This document shows positions 43,367 through 53,121 of a stretch of 64,000 nucleotides of DNA, piece after piece (the stretch's first letter is position 1; each line of letters begins with the position of its first letter). Under the pieces are notes generated by a model. The model was not told the DNA's origin and ran no database searches. It saw only the letters and a program-made list of their open reading frames with translations. The DNA comes from Flagellimonas meridianipacifica (GTDB taxonomy: Bacteria; Bacteroidota; Bacteroidia; Flavobacteriales; Flavobacteriaceae): NCBI RefSeq assembly GCF_003001695.1, contig NZ_PVYX01000002.1, forward strand, positions 1,302,001 to 1,366,000, written 5' to 3'. The position numbers and the translations under genes were made by a program.

Positions 43367-44689
43367 ATGAATTCATCAATTAAGTTTTTCTCCACATTTT
43401 TCCTATCCGCTTTCTGTATTACGTTCTTACTGATGATACCGCAAGTGGGGGTAGGGCAAATAGACTTTTCCTCACATGATTCCTTCAAATTTGAACTTCA
43501 GGAGCGTTTTTCACCAATAAATGAGGAAATTCTTCTAGACGAAATTTCAGGAATAATTGATGCTCAAAAGAAAATCGGTAAAGATGATTTATGGTTCATA
43601 CGATATTGGAATGGTTCTTATCCCGCTTACCGCTGGCATCAACTTTTAATGCAAGTTAGCCGAAATCATAAAGGCCATAAAAACGGAGGGCGGGTGGCCA
43701 TCATGCATCTTGCAATCTATGATGCGATGGTGGAAGTTTGGAAACATAAAAAGGCTCATTCCCAGAAAGCACCTTACCAGTACGATTCCAAAATAAAGAA
43801 ACTTGGAAAGGAACAGGACTTCTCTGCTTTTATTTGTGAATGGAGCGCAGCAGCTGGGGCGGCGCATAGGGTGATAGGACATTATTTTCCAGAACAAAAA
43901 GAATTGCTAGATAGCAGTCTTACTGCTTTCAAATCTGCTCGTCTAGCCACTGGAATTCAATTTCTTTCTGATATTGAAAAGGGATTGGAAATCGGTAGAA
44001 AAATCGCCAAACAGTATATTGAATATGCCAAGAGCGATGGAACAAACCGGCGCTGGGAAGGCAGTGTGCCAAAAGCAGACAGTCTCTGGTCAGGCAATCC
44101 TGGCCCTTGGGACCCCATGAAAAGACAATGGAAACCACTCACACTCGTTCAACCCAATCAATTCAGACCAAGTCCACCTCCTACAGACTGGTCTTCAGAT
44201 ATGGAAGAGCTTAGGCGATTCAATGCGGAAAATCAAACAAGTGAAATAGCCTGGAAATGGAAAAGTGAGCCCATTTGGGATCGACTGATTGAACGTAAGA
44301 TTTTGGAATTCGGCCTGGACCCGTTAGAAGCTGCATTTGCAAACGCCGTTTTTCACACGGCACGCTTCGATGGTATCATTGCCGCCTGGGATGGGAAATA
44401 CCATTATTGGGGAATCAGACCTTTTCAGTACGATATTTCTTTTAAACCTATTTTGGTTGACACCCCAAACTTCCCCGGTTATCCTGCCGGACATACAACT
44501 GTTGCTGGGTCTATTTCCAAGGTACTATCTTTTTTGTTTCCTCAGGATGAGTCGTTGTTTTATGAACTTGCGAAAGAGTGTTCAGAATCACGCTTTGAGG
44601 GAGGTGTACATTTTCGTACCGATAATGAAGTGGGATTGCAAGTAGGCTATCAAGTGGGGCAACAGGTAATAAAGGTCTTTACTGAATAG
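43367..44689 (+). CDS. Vanadium-haloperoxidase/PAP2-type phosphatase-like exported protein
   Basis: 440 residues with an N-terminal hydrophobic signal (about 8-29). All three active-site motifs of the haloperoxidase/PAP2 fold are present: K344-x6-RP, PAGHTT (373-378, in place of PSGH) and SR-x5-H-x3-D (S408 to D419). His415 would bind vanadate or attack phosphate. The protein is all-helical before these motifs, as in the family. Halide oxidation versus phosphatase activity cannot be told from sequence. It lies 29 bp after the repeat protein. Confidence 0.9.
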   Translation: MNSSIKFFSTFFLSAFCITFLLMIPQVGVGQIDFSSHDSFKFELQERFSPINEEILLDEISGIIDAQKKIGKDDLWFIRYWNGSYPAYRWHQLLMQVSRNHKGHKNGGRVAIMHLAIYDAMVEVWKHKKAHSQKAPYQYDSKIKKLGKEQDFSAFICEWSAAAGAAHRVIGHYFPEQKELLDSSLTAFKSARLATGIQFLSDIEKGLEIGRKIAKQYIEYAKSDGTNRRWEGSVPKADSLWSGNPGPWDPMKRQWKPLTLVQPNQFRPSPPPTDWSSDMEELRRFNAENQTSEIAWKWKSEPIWDRLIERKILEFGLDPLEAAFANAVFHTARFDGIIAAWDGKYHYWGIRPFQYDISFKPILVDTPNFPGYPAGHTTVAGSISKVLSFLFPQDESLFYELAKECSESRFEGGVHFRTDNEVGLQVGYQVGQQVIKVFTE

Positions 44690-44732
44690 AAAAATCGAAA
44701 CAACTATTGATGATTCTGTTCTGTTAAGTAAA

Positions 44733-45425
44733 TCAATTTGACAAGTCTTCCATTTTTTTTGAAACGATAACCTTATAGGTCGTACTTATTGGAACTTTGT
44801 TGTTTTCAATGACCAAATGTGTTCTGGTGGCTTTGGCAACTCTATGCAAATTAGCAATGTATGACTTATGTGTACGCTGGAAATTTTCCGTTAATAGGGT
44901 AGAAATATTGATTAGTGTTTCTGATATCAGGTACATTCTTGAATCCGTAAAGATTTTCAAATAGTTCCCAAAACTTTGGATATACAGAATCGTATCAAAT
45001 GGAACATTAACAGGAAGACCGTCATGTTTTATTTGAAGTTCTTCACTTTTATGATGTTTTTTGGCGGGAACTAATTGAGAAGCTGAAACTCGGTTTATAG
45101 CTTTCAAAAAGCGCTCAATTTTTATGGGTTTCAATAGATAATCAACAACACCGTAATTATAACTTTCCAGGGCATATTCTGAATACGCCGTCGTTAAAAT
45201 TACCTTTGGTGGTTTTACAAGGGAACTGAGAATTTCCATCCCATTAAGTTCAGGCATTTCTATGTCCAAAAAAATTAGGTCCACCTCATTCTGTTGGACG
45301 AAGTTGATAAATTCAATTGGGTTTCCGGTACTAAGCACTATAGTAAAACTGTCAATCTTGGCACAATACTCTTCTATGACTTTACGAGCTAATATTTCGT
45401 CATCTATAATACCTACCTTAATCAT
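44733..45425 (-). CDS. LytTR-family response regulator
   Basis: 230 residues: a receiver with Asp8/Asp9 and phospho-acceptor Asp54 (FLDIEMPELNG), TTAYSEYALE and VDYLLKPI, then a LytTR domain from about 135 (LPVNVPFDTILYIQSFGNYLKIF, RTHKSYIANLHRV). It lies five bases after the kinase gene stop and is the effector of that kinase. Converges on the haloperoxidase-like gene with 43 bp between the stops. Confidence 0.95.
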   Translation of the reverse strand: MIKVGIIDDEILARKVIEEYCAKIDSFTIVLSTGNPIEFINFVQQNEVDLIFLDIEMPELNGMEILSSLVKPPKVILTTAYSEYALESYNYGVVDYLLKPIKIERFLKAINRVSASQLVPAKKHHKSEELQIKHDGLPVNVPFDTILYIQSFGNYLKIFTDSRMYLISETLINISTLLTENFQRTHKSYIANLHRVAKATRTHLVIENNKVPISTTYKVIVSKKMEDLSN

Positions 45426-45430
45426 TTACT

Positions 45431-46420
45431 TTAAGCTTTAAGGGTAATGGTTAAGTTCACTAAATATGCTTTTTCCGAATCTTGAATCTCTAAAACATGG
45501 GAATTGGGATACAGGAGATTTAAACGTCGTTCCACATTTTCCAATCCCATTCCTGCTCTTTTGGATTCAGAGACTATTCTAGGTTTGGAATTATATACAG
45601 AAAATTGAAGTTTGTTTTTTTTCATGGAGGCTGAAATATCAATGGCACTCTGTTCATTTGTACTCTGGGCTCCATGTTTTATGGCATTTTCAACAAATGG
45701 AATTAACAACATTGGGGCAATCGCATAGTCCAACAAATCGCCTCCAATGACGAATTCAATGGCACAGCGATTACTGAGTCTTTTTTCTTCAAGTAGTAAA
45801 TAGTTTTCTATGAACTCAAGTTCTTCTTTTAATAAAACCGTATCTTTTTTAGCACTTTCAAGTTGATATCGCATCAACTCAGAAAGCTGCATGACCACCA
45901 TGGGAGTTTCCGGCGATTCTTGTCTGGAAAGGGAATAAATACTGTTCAAAGAATTGAATAAAAAGTGCGGATTTACCTGTTCCTTTAAATAATTAAGTTC
46001 TATTTCCCTGTGTAATTTTTCTCTTTCATCTGTTTCCCTTTTGGTAATGATGTTCCTTCGCAAAAGAAATGCAGCCATTCCAGTTCCTGTAGTATAAATG
46101 AGAAAGAAAAAGAATTTGGAAACCACCTCCCATCCTTTTTCATATCCCTTAACATATGAGCCTAAAAAAATGCTTCCAATGAGGAGTAGGCCATATACTG
46201 AATAGTGTCGCTTATCCAAGAAATAAGGAATGAGAACAAAATGATTCACCCAAATAATGACCATTATAATGGTAGCATAATTAATGCCATGCAGGTAAAA
46301 GGAAAGATCGGTATCAAATTTGTCTTTGACCGTCCAAATGCTTAAAATTTCAAGAAGGGTCACGAGCAAGAATGCACCAACATTGATCAGTACGGTATTC
46401 TTCAAAGACCTTTTGAACAT
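45431..46420 (-). CDS. LytS-type sensor histidine kinase
   Basis: 329 residues. About four helices occupy residues 10-125, then the His_kinase domain begins with NYLKEQVNPHFLFNSLNSIYSLS (His about 158). The ATPase domain has PFVENAIKHGAQS and AGMGLENVERRLN. Forms a second LytS/LytTR pair beside the hydrolase genes; 239 bp separate it from the divergent esterase-beta-lactamase gene. Confidence 0.94.
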   Translation of the reverse strand: MFKRSLKNTVLINVGAFLLVTLLEILSIWTVKDKFDTDLSFYLHGINYATIIMVIIWVNHFVLIPYFLDKRHYSVYGLLLIGSIFLGSYVKGYEKGWEVVSKFFFFLIYTTGTGMAAFLLRRNIITKRETDEREKLHREIELNYLKEQVNPHFLFNSLNSIYSLSRQESPETPMVVMQLSELMRYQLESAKKDTVLLKEELEFIENYLLLEEKRLSNRCAIEFVIGGDLLDYAIAPMLLIPFVENAIKHGAQSTNEQSAIDISASMKKNKLQFSVYNSKPRIVSESKRAGMGLENVERRLNLLYPNSHVLEIQDSEKAYLVNLTITLKA

Positions 46421-46659
46421 AAAAGCATCAATTAAAATTTTATAAAGGTACTACGTCTAAATAGGAGTTCCCATAATTTCTTACGAAAGCCAGATATCAA
46501 TTATGAAATCGTTTCGTCACTTAATTCCCGCTTTTGTCCTGATTAAAACTTCCGACACGAATTCTCCAATACATTTATCCAACGGCTAAATAACAAAGCC
46601 AGCTAGGTGTCAGGACTTAGCAGAATAACAACACGAAATTCCATTAAAAGAAGATATTT

Positions 46660-48651
46660 ATGAGAACAACCCGATTGGTAGTGCTGATAATGATTTTTGC
46701 ACATACCACTTTTGCACAGAAGCAAGAGATAAAAGCAAAGACCCATAATAGGGAATGGCCTTCTTTAGAAGCAAAACATTTCAAGGTAATACCCATAAAG
46801 GATTCGGAATTGCGAAGGGACTATGAATTGTATGTAAAATTGCCGGAATCGTATTCAAAAAATCCCGACAAACTCTATCCTGTCCTTTATTTCACTGATG
46901 CAATATGGCATCTTGAAATATTGTCCGCTTCCACTGAATACATGCTGGAAGATATTATCCTGGTTGGAATATCCTGGCAAAAAAATAGCAGCCAAGACCT
47001 AAAAGAAGAGGTCGGGGAACATGTGAGTCGTTTCCGGGATTATAGCATGCAGGAATCAAAAAAGCCAGAAATCCAAAACAAATACCAACTTGGTCAAGCC
47101 AATAAACATCTCGACTTCATCCGGAACAATGTTATAAAATACATTGAAGGTAATTATAGAGCTGATTCACGCAGTCGTACCTATTTCGGTTACTCATTGG
47201 GTGGTGAATTTGGTTCTTATGTGCTACTGAGCAAACCCGATACCTTTGATAATTACATCATTGGAAGTCCATCTATAAAAAATGAAGTTCCTTACCTCGC
47301 AGAACTCAACACCAAGTTGGATTCAATTTCATCAGATGAGGATAATAGTTTACATGCCAATGTTTTTCTTTCTTATGGAACCCAGGAAAGTGAAATGGTT
47401 GAGCCTATCCAAGGGTTAGTAGGAGTTCTTAAAGGTAGACGGGACAGAGGTTTATCTTTACAAAAAGAAGTTATTGAAGGTAATCATCAAACAGCTTTCC
47501 CCATGACTGCTGTACGAAGTGTAGCATGGTTAACAACAATAATGAGTCATGTTTCAAACCATTCAGATGAACTTCCTTTCTTTGATACACCACAAATCAA
47601 CAAAGCTTTCCTTAACGCAACTCCCGAAGATAAAAACGATGGTATTGAAGTAGGCGAAGTAGGGATTGATGGTGGGGATAAGAAAATGATACAAGAGGTA
47701 GCAGAAGAAATCTCAGATAAAAAGCATGGTTTTTTTGATAGCTTCCTAATTTATCAAAAAGATAAATTAATTTTTGAATCCTATTACTCTCGTGGTCGTA
47801 TAAATCAACCTCACCCTCAAGCGTCAGCTACTAAGGCCTATACCTCTTTAGCTCTTGGCCGGGCCATACAAATGGGATTCTTAACTATGGCAGATTTAGA
47901 AAAGCCATTGGTCAGTTTTCTTAAGGAATTGGATTCGTCAAGATTTGTTAAAGGTACTGAACTCATAACTTTGGAAAAGGCATTGACTATGAGTACCGGA
48001 ATAAGTATCCCGGATGAACAATGGGAAGCCTTTAAGAAGGACCCAAGCCAGATACAAGGGCAACAGCTGGTGCAGACAATTCTTGAGCATAGTGCGCCTA
48101 TCACTCCTGACACCCAAAAATTTGTATATGGTACAGGTCCCGATTTGATAATGCAGGTAATTGAAGCTGTTGTGCCAGGGTCAGCTGAAGATTTTATCAA
48201 AACAGAGCTATTGGACAAACTAGGAATTACCAACTACAAATGGCAAACAGCTCCCAGTGGTCTACCTGAGGCTGGATGGCGGACCAGTATGACCTCCCGC
48301 AATATGGTAAAGTGGGGAATGTTGACCATGAACCGCGGTAAATGGGAGGGCGAACAGCTTGTTTCAAAAGAATTTATCGATAAAGCTCTCAGTAGAATAC
48401 TATTGACTGGTGACGATGACGTTTACGGTGGCGGTAAGGACGTCTCCAAGCAAGGTTATGGATTTTATTGGTGGAGCGCAGATCTAAAAGTTGGCGACAA
48501 AACCTATTTCTGCAGATCGGCACAGGGTGGAGGAGGACAGTATATTATCCTCATAGATGAACTTGACCTATTGGTAGTAGTAACTGCACATGACAATGAA
48601 AACAAGACCCTGCAGTTGATGGCCGAGCGTATTATCCCAGCTTTTTTGTAG
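46660..48651 (+). CDS. Exported esterase-beta-lactamase fusion
   Basis: 663 residues, signal peptide ending near TTFAQ. Residues 40-300 form an alpha/beta esterase of the esterase-D type: DYELYVKLPESY, nucleophile Ser179 in GYSLGG, and His276 in EGNHQTAFP. Residues 325-660 form a serine beta-lactamase-like domain: S389-A-T-K392 gives the acyl-enzyme Ser and Lys, with a TGISIP strand, a YGTG motif where class C enzymes have YxN, and GYGFYWWSA. Two independent serine hydrolases in one secreted polypeptide; target unknown, possibly acylated peptides or esters. Confidence 0.92.
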   Translation: MRTTRLVVLIMIFAHTTFAQKQEIKAKTHNREWPSLEAKHFKVIPIKDSELRRDYELYVKLPESYSKNPDKLYPVLYFTDAIWHLEILSASTEYMLEDIILVGISWQKNSSQDLKEEVGEHVSRFRDYSMQESKKPEIQNKYQLGQANKHLDFIRNNVIKYIEGNYRADSRSRTYFGYSLGGEFGSYVLLSKPDTFDNYIIGSPSIKNEVPYLAELNTKLDSISSDEDNSLHANVFLSYGTQESEMVEPIQGLVGVLKGRRDRGLSLQKEVIEGNHQTAFPMTAVRSVAWLTTIMSHVSNHSDELPFFDTPQINKAFLNATPEDKNDGIEVGEVGIDGGDKKMIQEVAEEISDKKHGFFDSFLIYQKDKLIFESYYSRGRINQPHPQASATKAYTSLALGRAIQMGFLTMADLEKPLVSFLKELDSSRFVKGTELITLEKALTMSTGISIPDEQWEAFKKDPSQIQGQQLVQTILEHSAPITPDTQKFVYGTGPDLIMQVIEAVVPGSAEDFIKTELLDKLGITNYKWQTAPSGLPEAGWRTSMTSRNMVKWGMLTMNRGKWEGEQLVSKEFIDKALSRILLTGDDDVYGGGKDVSKQGYGFYWWSADLKVGDKTYFCRSAQGGGGQYIILIDELDLLVVVTAHDNENKTLQLMAERIIPAFL

Positions 48652-48906
48652 GGATTCCAAATTGAAATCTTTTGGAGAAAATATGTTCTTTATTGAATAG
48701 GATAGTACTATTTTCAAAGAGAATGTTAAAAGATTTTAGGAATAAACAATAAAAGAGTGCTATTATTAAAAATAGTTATGCTTAAATTGTTTGAATTGGT
48801 GATTCAACAAAAAAACAGATTTTTTAGTAAATAATTAAGGTTTCAAGAATGATTACGGGAACAAACGCTTAATTTTATGCAAGTCGCTAATTCAAAACAA
48901 CTTACA

Positions 48907-49686
48907 ATGAAAAATTTAATAGTCTTTGCATTTCTTGCCATTTTTGGTGGAAGTGCCATTTATGCACAGGGAACAGTTCATGCAGCTTGCGAAGCTAGTG
49001 TTGTTGGTTATACAGAAACGAGGAATGTTTCCAATTTTTTCACTTTTGCTGATTTAAAATCAACAAACGCCCAGGTGTCAACCACACAGCTTTCGAATAT
49101 TCTTGGAAGTCCATATGTAGTTGAAGCTTTTCAAAAGGGTTCACTGTTTTATGGGGAAGAACGTTTAGGCACTTTTTACGCCAGATACAACGGCTACAAC
49201 AAAGAAATCGAAATCAAAAAAACGAATTCCACTGAGGAAGTAGCAAAGGCGTTGGTTAATGATAAAATGCTAAGGTTTGTTTTTAACAATCAAAATGAGA
49301 TGAGGCTTGTGGCGTTTATTGATAAAAAAGGAAATAGGCTTGAAGAGTACTTAGTGACTAAAAGCGACGGAGGCAGATATCAACTCATGGAAAGACCTCT
49401 AATAACCTATAAAGAGGGAAAAAAGGCAGCTAATTCACTTATGCTCGATGTTCCAAGTAAGTTTGTACTGCGTACCGAACTTTACGTAATGGACCTTGCT
49501 ACCAATATTGCAAGCCTTGTGCCTAGTAAGAAATCTAAATTGATAGATTTCTTTGATGAAAGTGAGAAAATCCAAGTGGCAGCACTCATCAAGAAAAAGT
49601 CTTTAAACATCAAATATGAAAAAGATTTGCTCCAGATTTTTGATTTTGCCAATTCTATTGATAGGGATATAGCATATAAACAATAA
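48907..49686 (+). CDS. Hypothetical secreted protein
   Basis: 259 residues from the ATG at 48907, where a signal peptide (MKNLIVFAFLAIFGGSAIYAQ) starts; an upstream ATG at 48877 would add ten residues. The mature part has a Cys near residue 28 (AACEASVVGY) and charged strands and helices without a recognised family. It is flanked by non-coding gaps of about 255 and 359 bp, so it is probably a single-gene transcript. Confidence 0.7.
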   Translation: MKNLIVFAFLAIFGGSAIYAQGTVHAACEASVVGYTETRNVSNFFTFADLKSTNAQVSTTQLSNILGSPYVVEAFQKGSLFYGEERLGTFYARYNGYNKEIEIKKTNSTEEVAKALVNDKMLRFVFNNQNEMRLVAFIDKKGNRLEEYLVTKSDGGRYQLMERPLITYKEGKKAANSLMLDVPSKFVLRTELYVMDLATNIASLVPSKKSKLIDFFDESEKIQVAALIKKKSLNIKYEKDLLQIFDFANSIDRDIAYKQ

Positions 49687-50045
49687 TGCGATAGACTTTA
49701 GGATACAACAATAGGTACGTTTAACTAACGCTTAATAAATAGTAAAACTTCAAACTAAGTTCAAATCTAGCTTTTATTAAGCTGTATAAATCCTTTGAAT
49801 CACTTCGCACCATGTGGTTAAGTGGTGAATGATGGCTTTAAATCAAGGTAAATGATAAATGTTGTGGTACACCTAGATTTAGAGGTTATTACCACTGCTA
49901 TCGTTAGGTTGATGAGCTTCTAGCAGTTACTGTAGAGCTTATATCCCATTTTTTAATATGACTAGCAACCTAATTTTAAAACTATTCGAATAAATTTAAT
50001 AGTAAGCAAATAGAAGGATTGTCGACCAAAAGCCAAAATTAGGTA
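49687..50045. other. Non-coding gap between two hypothetical genes
   Basis: 359 bp without a credible coding frame. A small inverted repeat AGCTT-N5-AAGCT occurs at 49769-49783. I see no TAnnTTTG box, no terminator with a U-tract and no RNA fold that I can name. Confidence 0.5.
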
Positions 50046-50519
50046 ATGAGGCAATTCATTTTGGTTTCTATCATTTTAGTTAGCGCGACCATACATCTTT
50101 CCGCTCAAAAAATAAATATGATATACGAGAATCAGGTAAAGTACTTACCAGATGGTTGGCACAAGTTCGTAGAAAAAGAGGTTTATTTTGATGTCGAAGT
50201 GAAAGATGGAAGTATGGTCAAAGGAATTATTGTTTGGTTTGATGGTGCCAAATATTCCGGTTCCTTGTTTGGAGACATTATTTCGGGTAACGGAACCTAC
50301 ACATGGCCTGATGGGAGTCGTTACGAAGGCGGTTTTCAAAATAATGCCCGACATGGAAGAGGAACGATGATAGAGACCGATGGGAGTAAATGGGGTGGAA
50401 AGTGGAAGGCCGATCAGCGAAATGGACGAGGGAAAGTCTTTGATCAGAAGGGGGCTCTAGTACAAAAAGGATATTGGGAAAATGATGAGTTCATTGGAGA
50501 AAAGAAAAGGAAAAGCTAA
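50046..50519 (+). CDS. Secreted MORN-repeat protein
   Basis: 157 residues; the signal peptide ends near HLSAQ. After a 50-residue N-terminal segment, at least three MORN units follow: YSGSLFGDIISGNGTYTWPDG, SRYEGGFQNNARHGRGTMIE and GGKWKADQRNGRGKVFDQ, with a weaker one at the end. MORN arrays form elongated beta hairpin stacks that bind lipids or proteins. No partner is obvious. Confidence 0.9.
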   Translation: MRQFILVSIILVSATIHLSAQKINMIYENQVKYLPDGWHKFVEKEVYFDVEVKDGSMVKGIIVWFDGAKYSGSLFGDIISGNGTYTWPDGSRYEGGFQNNARHGRGTMIETDGSKWGGKWKADQRNGRGKVFDQKGALVQKGYWENDEFIGEKKRKS

Positions 50520-50672
50520 AATCAAGCTGCATTTCGTTTTAGCGTAATTTACTCTTATCTCACCTATTGCTAGACTCATTTGTCAATTGGAATTTTGGAT
50601 TCAAATTTTTTGCAAAACCTGCAGAATTAATCTGTAGTTTTAGAAGAGTCAAAATATCCAAACACCAGTATA

Positions 50673-53075
50673 ATGAGACAAGCAATTACGCTATTATTGG
50701 TCATCCTTTTTACTTCCTGTAATAATTCTAAGACTAACTCGGAATTCAATCTACCTGCAGATGGGTTAAAAGAACCCGTTGAGATTGTAAGGGATGAATG
50801 GGGCATTAATCATATTTATGCCAAGAACCAGCACGATTTGTTTTTTGCACAGGGTTATGCGGCAGCAGCAGACCGACTTTTTCAATTTGAAATCTGGAGA
50901 AGACAAGCAACTGGGACCGTTGCAGAAATTCTTGGAGAAAAGGAGTTAAAACGGGATATCGGTACGCGTTTGTTTAAGTTCAGAGGCGACATGATCACTG
51001 AAATGAATTATTACCATGAGGATGGCGCTGAGTTAATCACTGCATACACCAACGGCGTCAACGCCTATATAGAAACAATTCTCAAAACTCCTGAAAAACT
51101 ACCGATTGAGTTTAAAATTCTGGGTATTGAACCCCAAAAGTGGACCCCTGACGTAGTAATTTCAAGACATCAGGGACTTTTGGGAAATATAGGTCAAGAA
51201 TTGCAAATTGGACAGGCTGTAGCTAAGTTAAGTGCGGAAAAGGTCAAGGATTTATACTGGTTCCATCCCAAGGAACCTAATTTAACGATAGATTCCAAAA
51301 TTAATACGGACTTGCTATCGGATGATATTTTAGCATTATATAATGCCTACCGAAAACCTGTGAAATTTACCAAAGATGATGTTGTCCCAAACTTTCAAAA
51401 CAATAAAGTAGCGGAAACTGTAGCCTCTGCATATGAGGACAAAAACGACATGTATAGCATAGGTAGTAATAATTGGGTTATTACTGGCAATCGTATGGCA
51501 GATGGAAAAAGTTATATGGCCAATGACCCACATAGAACCATAGCTGTTCCTTCGCTACGTTATATGGCGCATTTAGTCGCACCAGGATGGAATGTTATTG
51601 GAGGGGGAGAACCTGAGATTCCGGGAATTTCAATCGGACATAATGAATATGGAGCCTGGGGACTTACTGTATTTAGAACGGATGGTGAAGATTTGTATGT
51701 CTACGATATTAATCCCAACAATCCCCATCAATACAAATACAAAGGGGAGTGGGTGGATATGACAAGCATAACTGAAAACATAAAAGTTAAAGGAAAGGAA
51801 AATCATACTGCACACTTGTTTTATACTCAACATGGACCTGTAACTCATATTGACAGCATAAATCATGTGGCTTATGCAGTACGTTGCGCATGGTTGGAAC
51901 CTGGAGGGTCACCTTATTTGGCTTCTTTGCGTATGGATCAAGCAAAATCCTGGGAGGAATTTCGAGAAGCTTGTAACTATAGCCATATACCAGGGGAAAA
52001 TATGATATGGGCGGATAAAGAAGGAAATATAGGTTGGCAGGCCGTTGGGATTGCTCCGATTCGTAGAAATTTCAGTGGTCTTGTTCCTGTTCCGGGTGAT
52101 GGAAGCTATGAATGGGAAGGCTATTTACCCATAATTGAAAAGCCAAATGAGTACAATCCTGCCAAAGGATATCTGGCAACAGCCAACCAAAATGTCACCC
52201 CTGAAAGCTATAACCATTGGGATGCCATTGGTTACTCATGGTCCGATCCCTATCGCGGAGACAGAGTGAATGAAGTATTGGATTCAGAGAAAAAATTGAC
52301 AATGGAAGATATGAAGGCCCTACAAACCGACTATCTCTCCATTCCAGCGCGCACTTTGGTTCCAATGTTGGAACAACTGGTTTTTACAGGAGTCGCTGAA
52401 GAGGCAAAAGAAAGATTGGCTAACTGGGATTATAAACTGGAAGCTAATTCAATTCCTGCAGCCATTTATGTCGCTTGGGAAAATCAAATTAAGGATTTGG
52501 CGAATGAACAGTTCATACCTAAGGAAGGAAAAGGCATTGTTCCAGGGATCCAATTGGCTCGTATCATGGAATGGCTAAAAGCTCCTGATGTGAGGTTTGG
52601 ACAAAATCCTATACTCGGCAGGAACGAATTCTTAAGCAACGCTTTTTACAATGGGGTAGAAGACTTGCAAAAAAGGCTAGGAGAGGACATGAACCTCTGG
52701 CAATATGGACAAAAAGATTTCAAACATACTTATATCCAGCATGCCTTAAGCAATGCTGTAAACGACTCGATGAAATCAAGACTAAATCTTGGGCCTCTGC
52801 CTCGTGGGGGGAATGCTTATACACCAGGTTCCACTGGAAGTAACTTAAGACAAAGTAGTGGCGCTTCTTTTCGCATAATTGTGAACACTGGTGATTGGGA
52901 TGCTGCTTTGGGCTCAAATGGACCTGGACAATCCGGCAATCCAGATAGCGAGTTTTATGACAATTTGTTTGAGCCCTGGGCAAATGATGAATACTTTCCC
53001 GTGTATTATTCCCGTAATAAAATTGATTCGGTTGCCGTGAAAATTACAAAACTGATTCCTGTAGAGAAACAATAA
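50673..53075 (+). CDS. Penicillin-acylase (peptidase S45) family lipoprotein
   Basis: 800 residues, the full length for the family. Lipobox FTSC near residue 16. The N-terminal alpha chain (about 30-250) includes FFAQGYAAAADRLFQFEIWRR. The autocatalytic site is G264-Ser265 in SIGSNNWVI, followed by ANDPHRTIAVP. A conserved DPYRGDRVNEVL and the C-terminal GGSGQSGNP-like motif (GPGQSGNPDSEFYDNL) are present. S45 enzymes hydrolyse amides of aromatic or acyl side chains, including penicillins, cephalosporins and N-acyl-homoserine lactones. A paralogue with a frameshift lies 9 kb upstream. Confidence 0.95.
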   Translation: MRQAITLLLVILFTSCNNSKTNSEFNLPADGLKEPVEIVRDEWGINHIYAKNQHDLFFAQGYAAAADRLFQFEIWRRQATGTVAEILGEKELKRDIGTRLFKFRGDMITEMNYYHEDGAELITAYTNGVNAYIETILKTPEKLPIEFKILGIEPQKWTPDVVISRHQGLLGNIGQELQIGQAVAKLSAEKVKDLYWFHPKEPNLTIDSKINTDLLSDDILALYNAYRKPVKFTKDDVVPNFQNNKVAETVASAYEDKNDMYSIGSNNWVITGNRMADGKSYMANDPHRTIAVPSLRYMAHLVAPGWNVIGGGEPEIPGISIGHNEYGAWGLTVFRTDGEDLYVYDINPNNPHQYKYKGEWVDMTSITENIKVKGKENHTAHLFYTQHGPVTHIDSINHVAYAVRCAWLEPGGSPYLASLRMDQAKSWEEFREACNYSHIPGENMIWADKEGNIGWQAVGIAPIRRNFSGLVPVPGDGSYEWEGYLPIIEKPNEYNPAKGYLATANQNVTPESYNHWDAIGYSWSDPYRGDRVNEVLDSEKKLTMEDMKALQTDYLSIPARTLVPMLEQLVFTGVAEEAKERLANWDYKLEANSIPAAIYVAWENQIKDLANEQFIPKEGKGIVPGIQLARIMEWLKAPDVRFGQNPILGRNEFLSNAFYNGVEDLQKRLGEDMNLWQYGQKDFKHTYIQHALSNAVNDSMKSRLNLGPLPRGGNAYTPGSTGSNLRQSSGASFRIIVNTGDWDAALGSNGPGQSGNPDSEFYDNLFEPWANDEYFPVYYSRNKIDSVAVKITKLIPVEKQ

Positions 53076-53121
53076 ATTGATGCACATTTGTACGTCTGTT
53101 AAACTCAAAAATCAAGTATAG

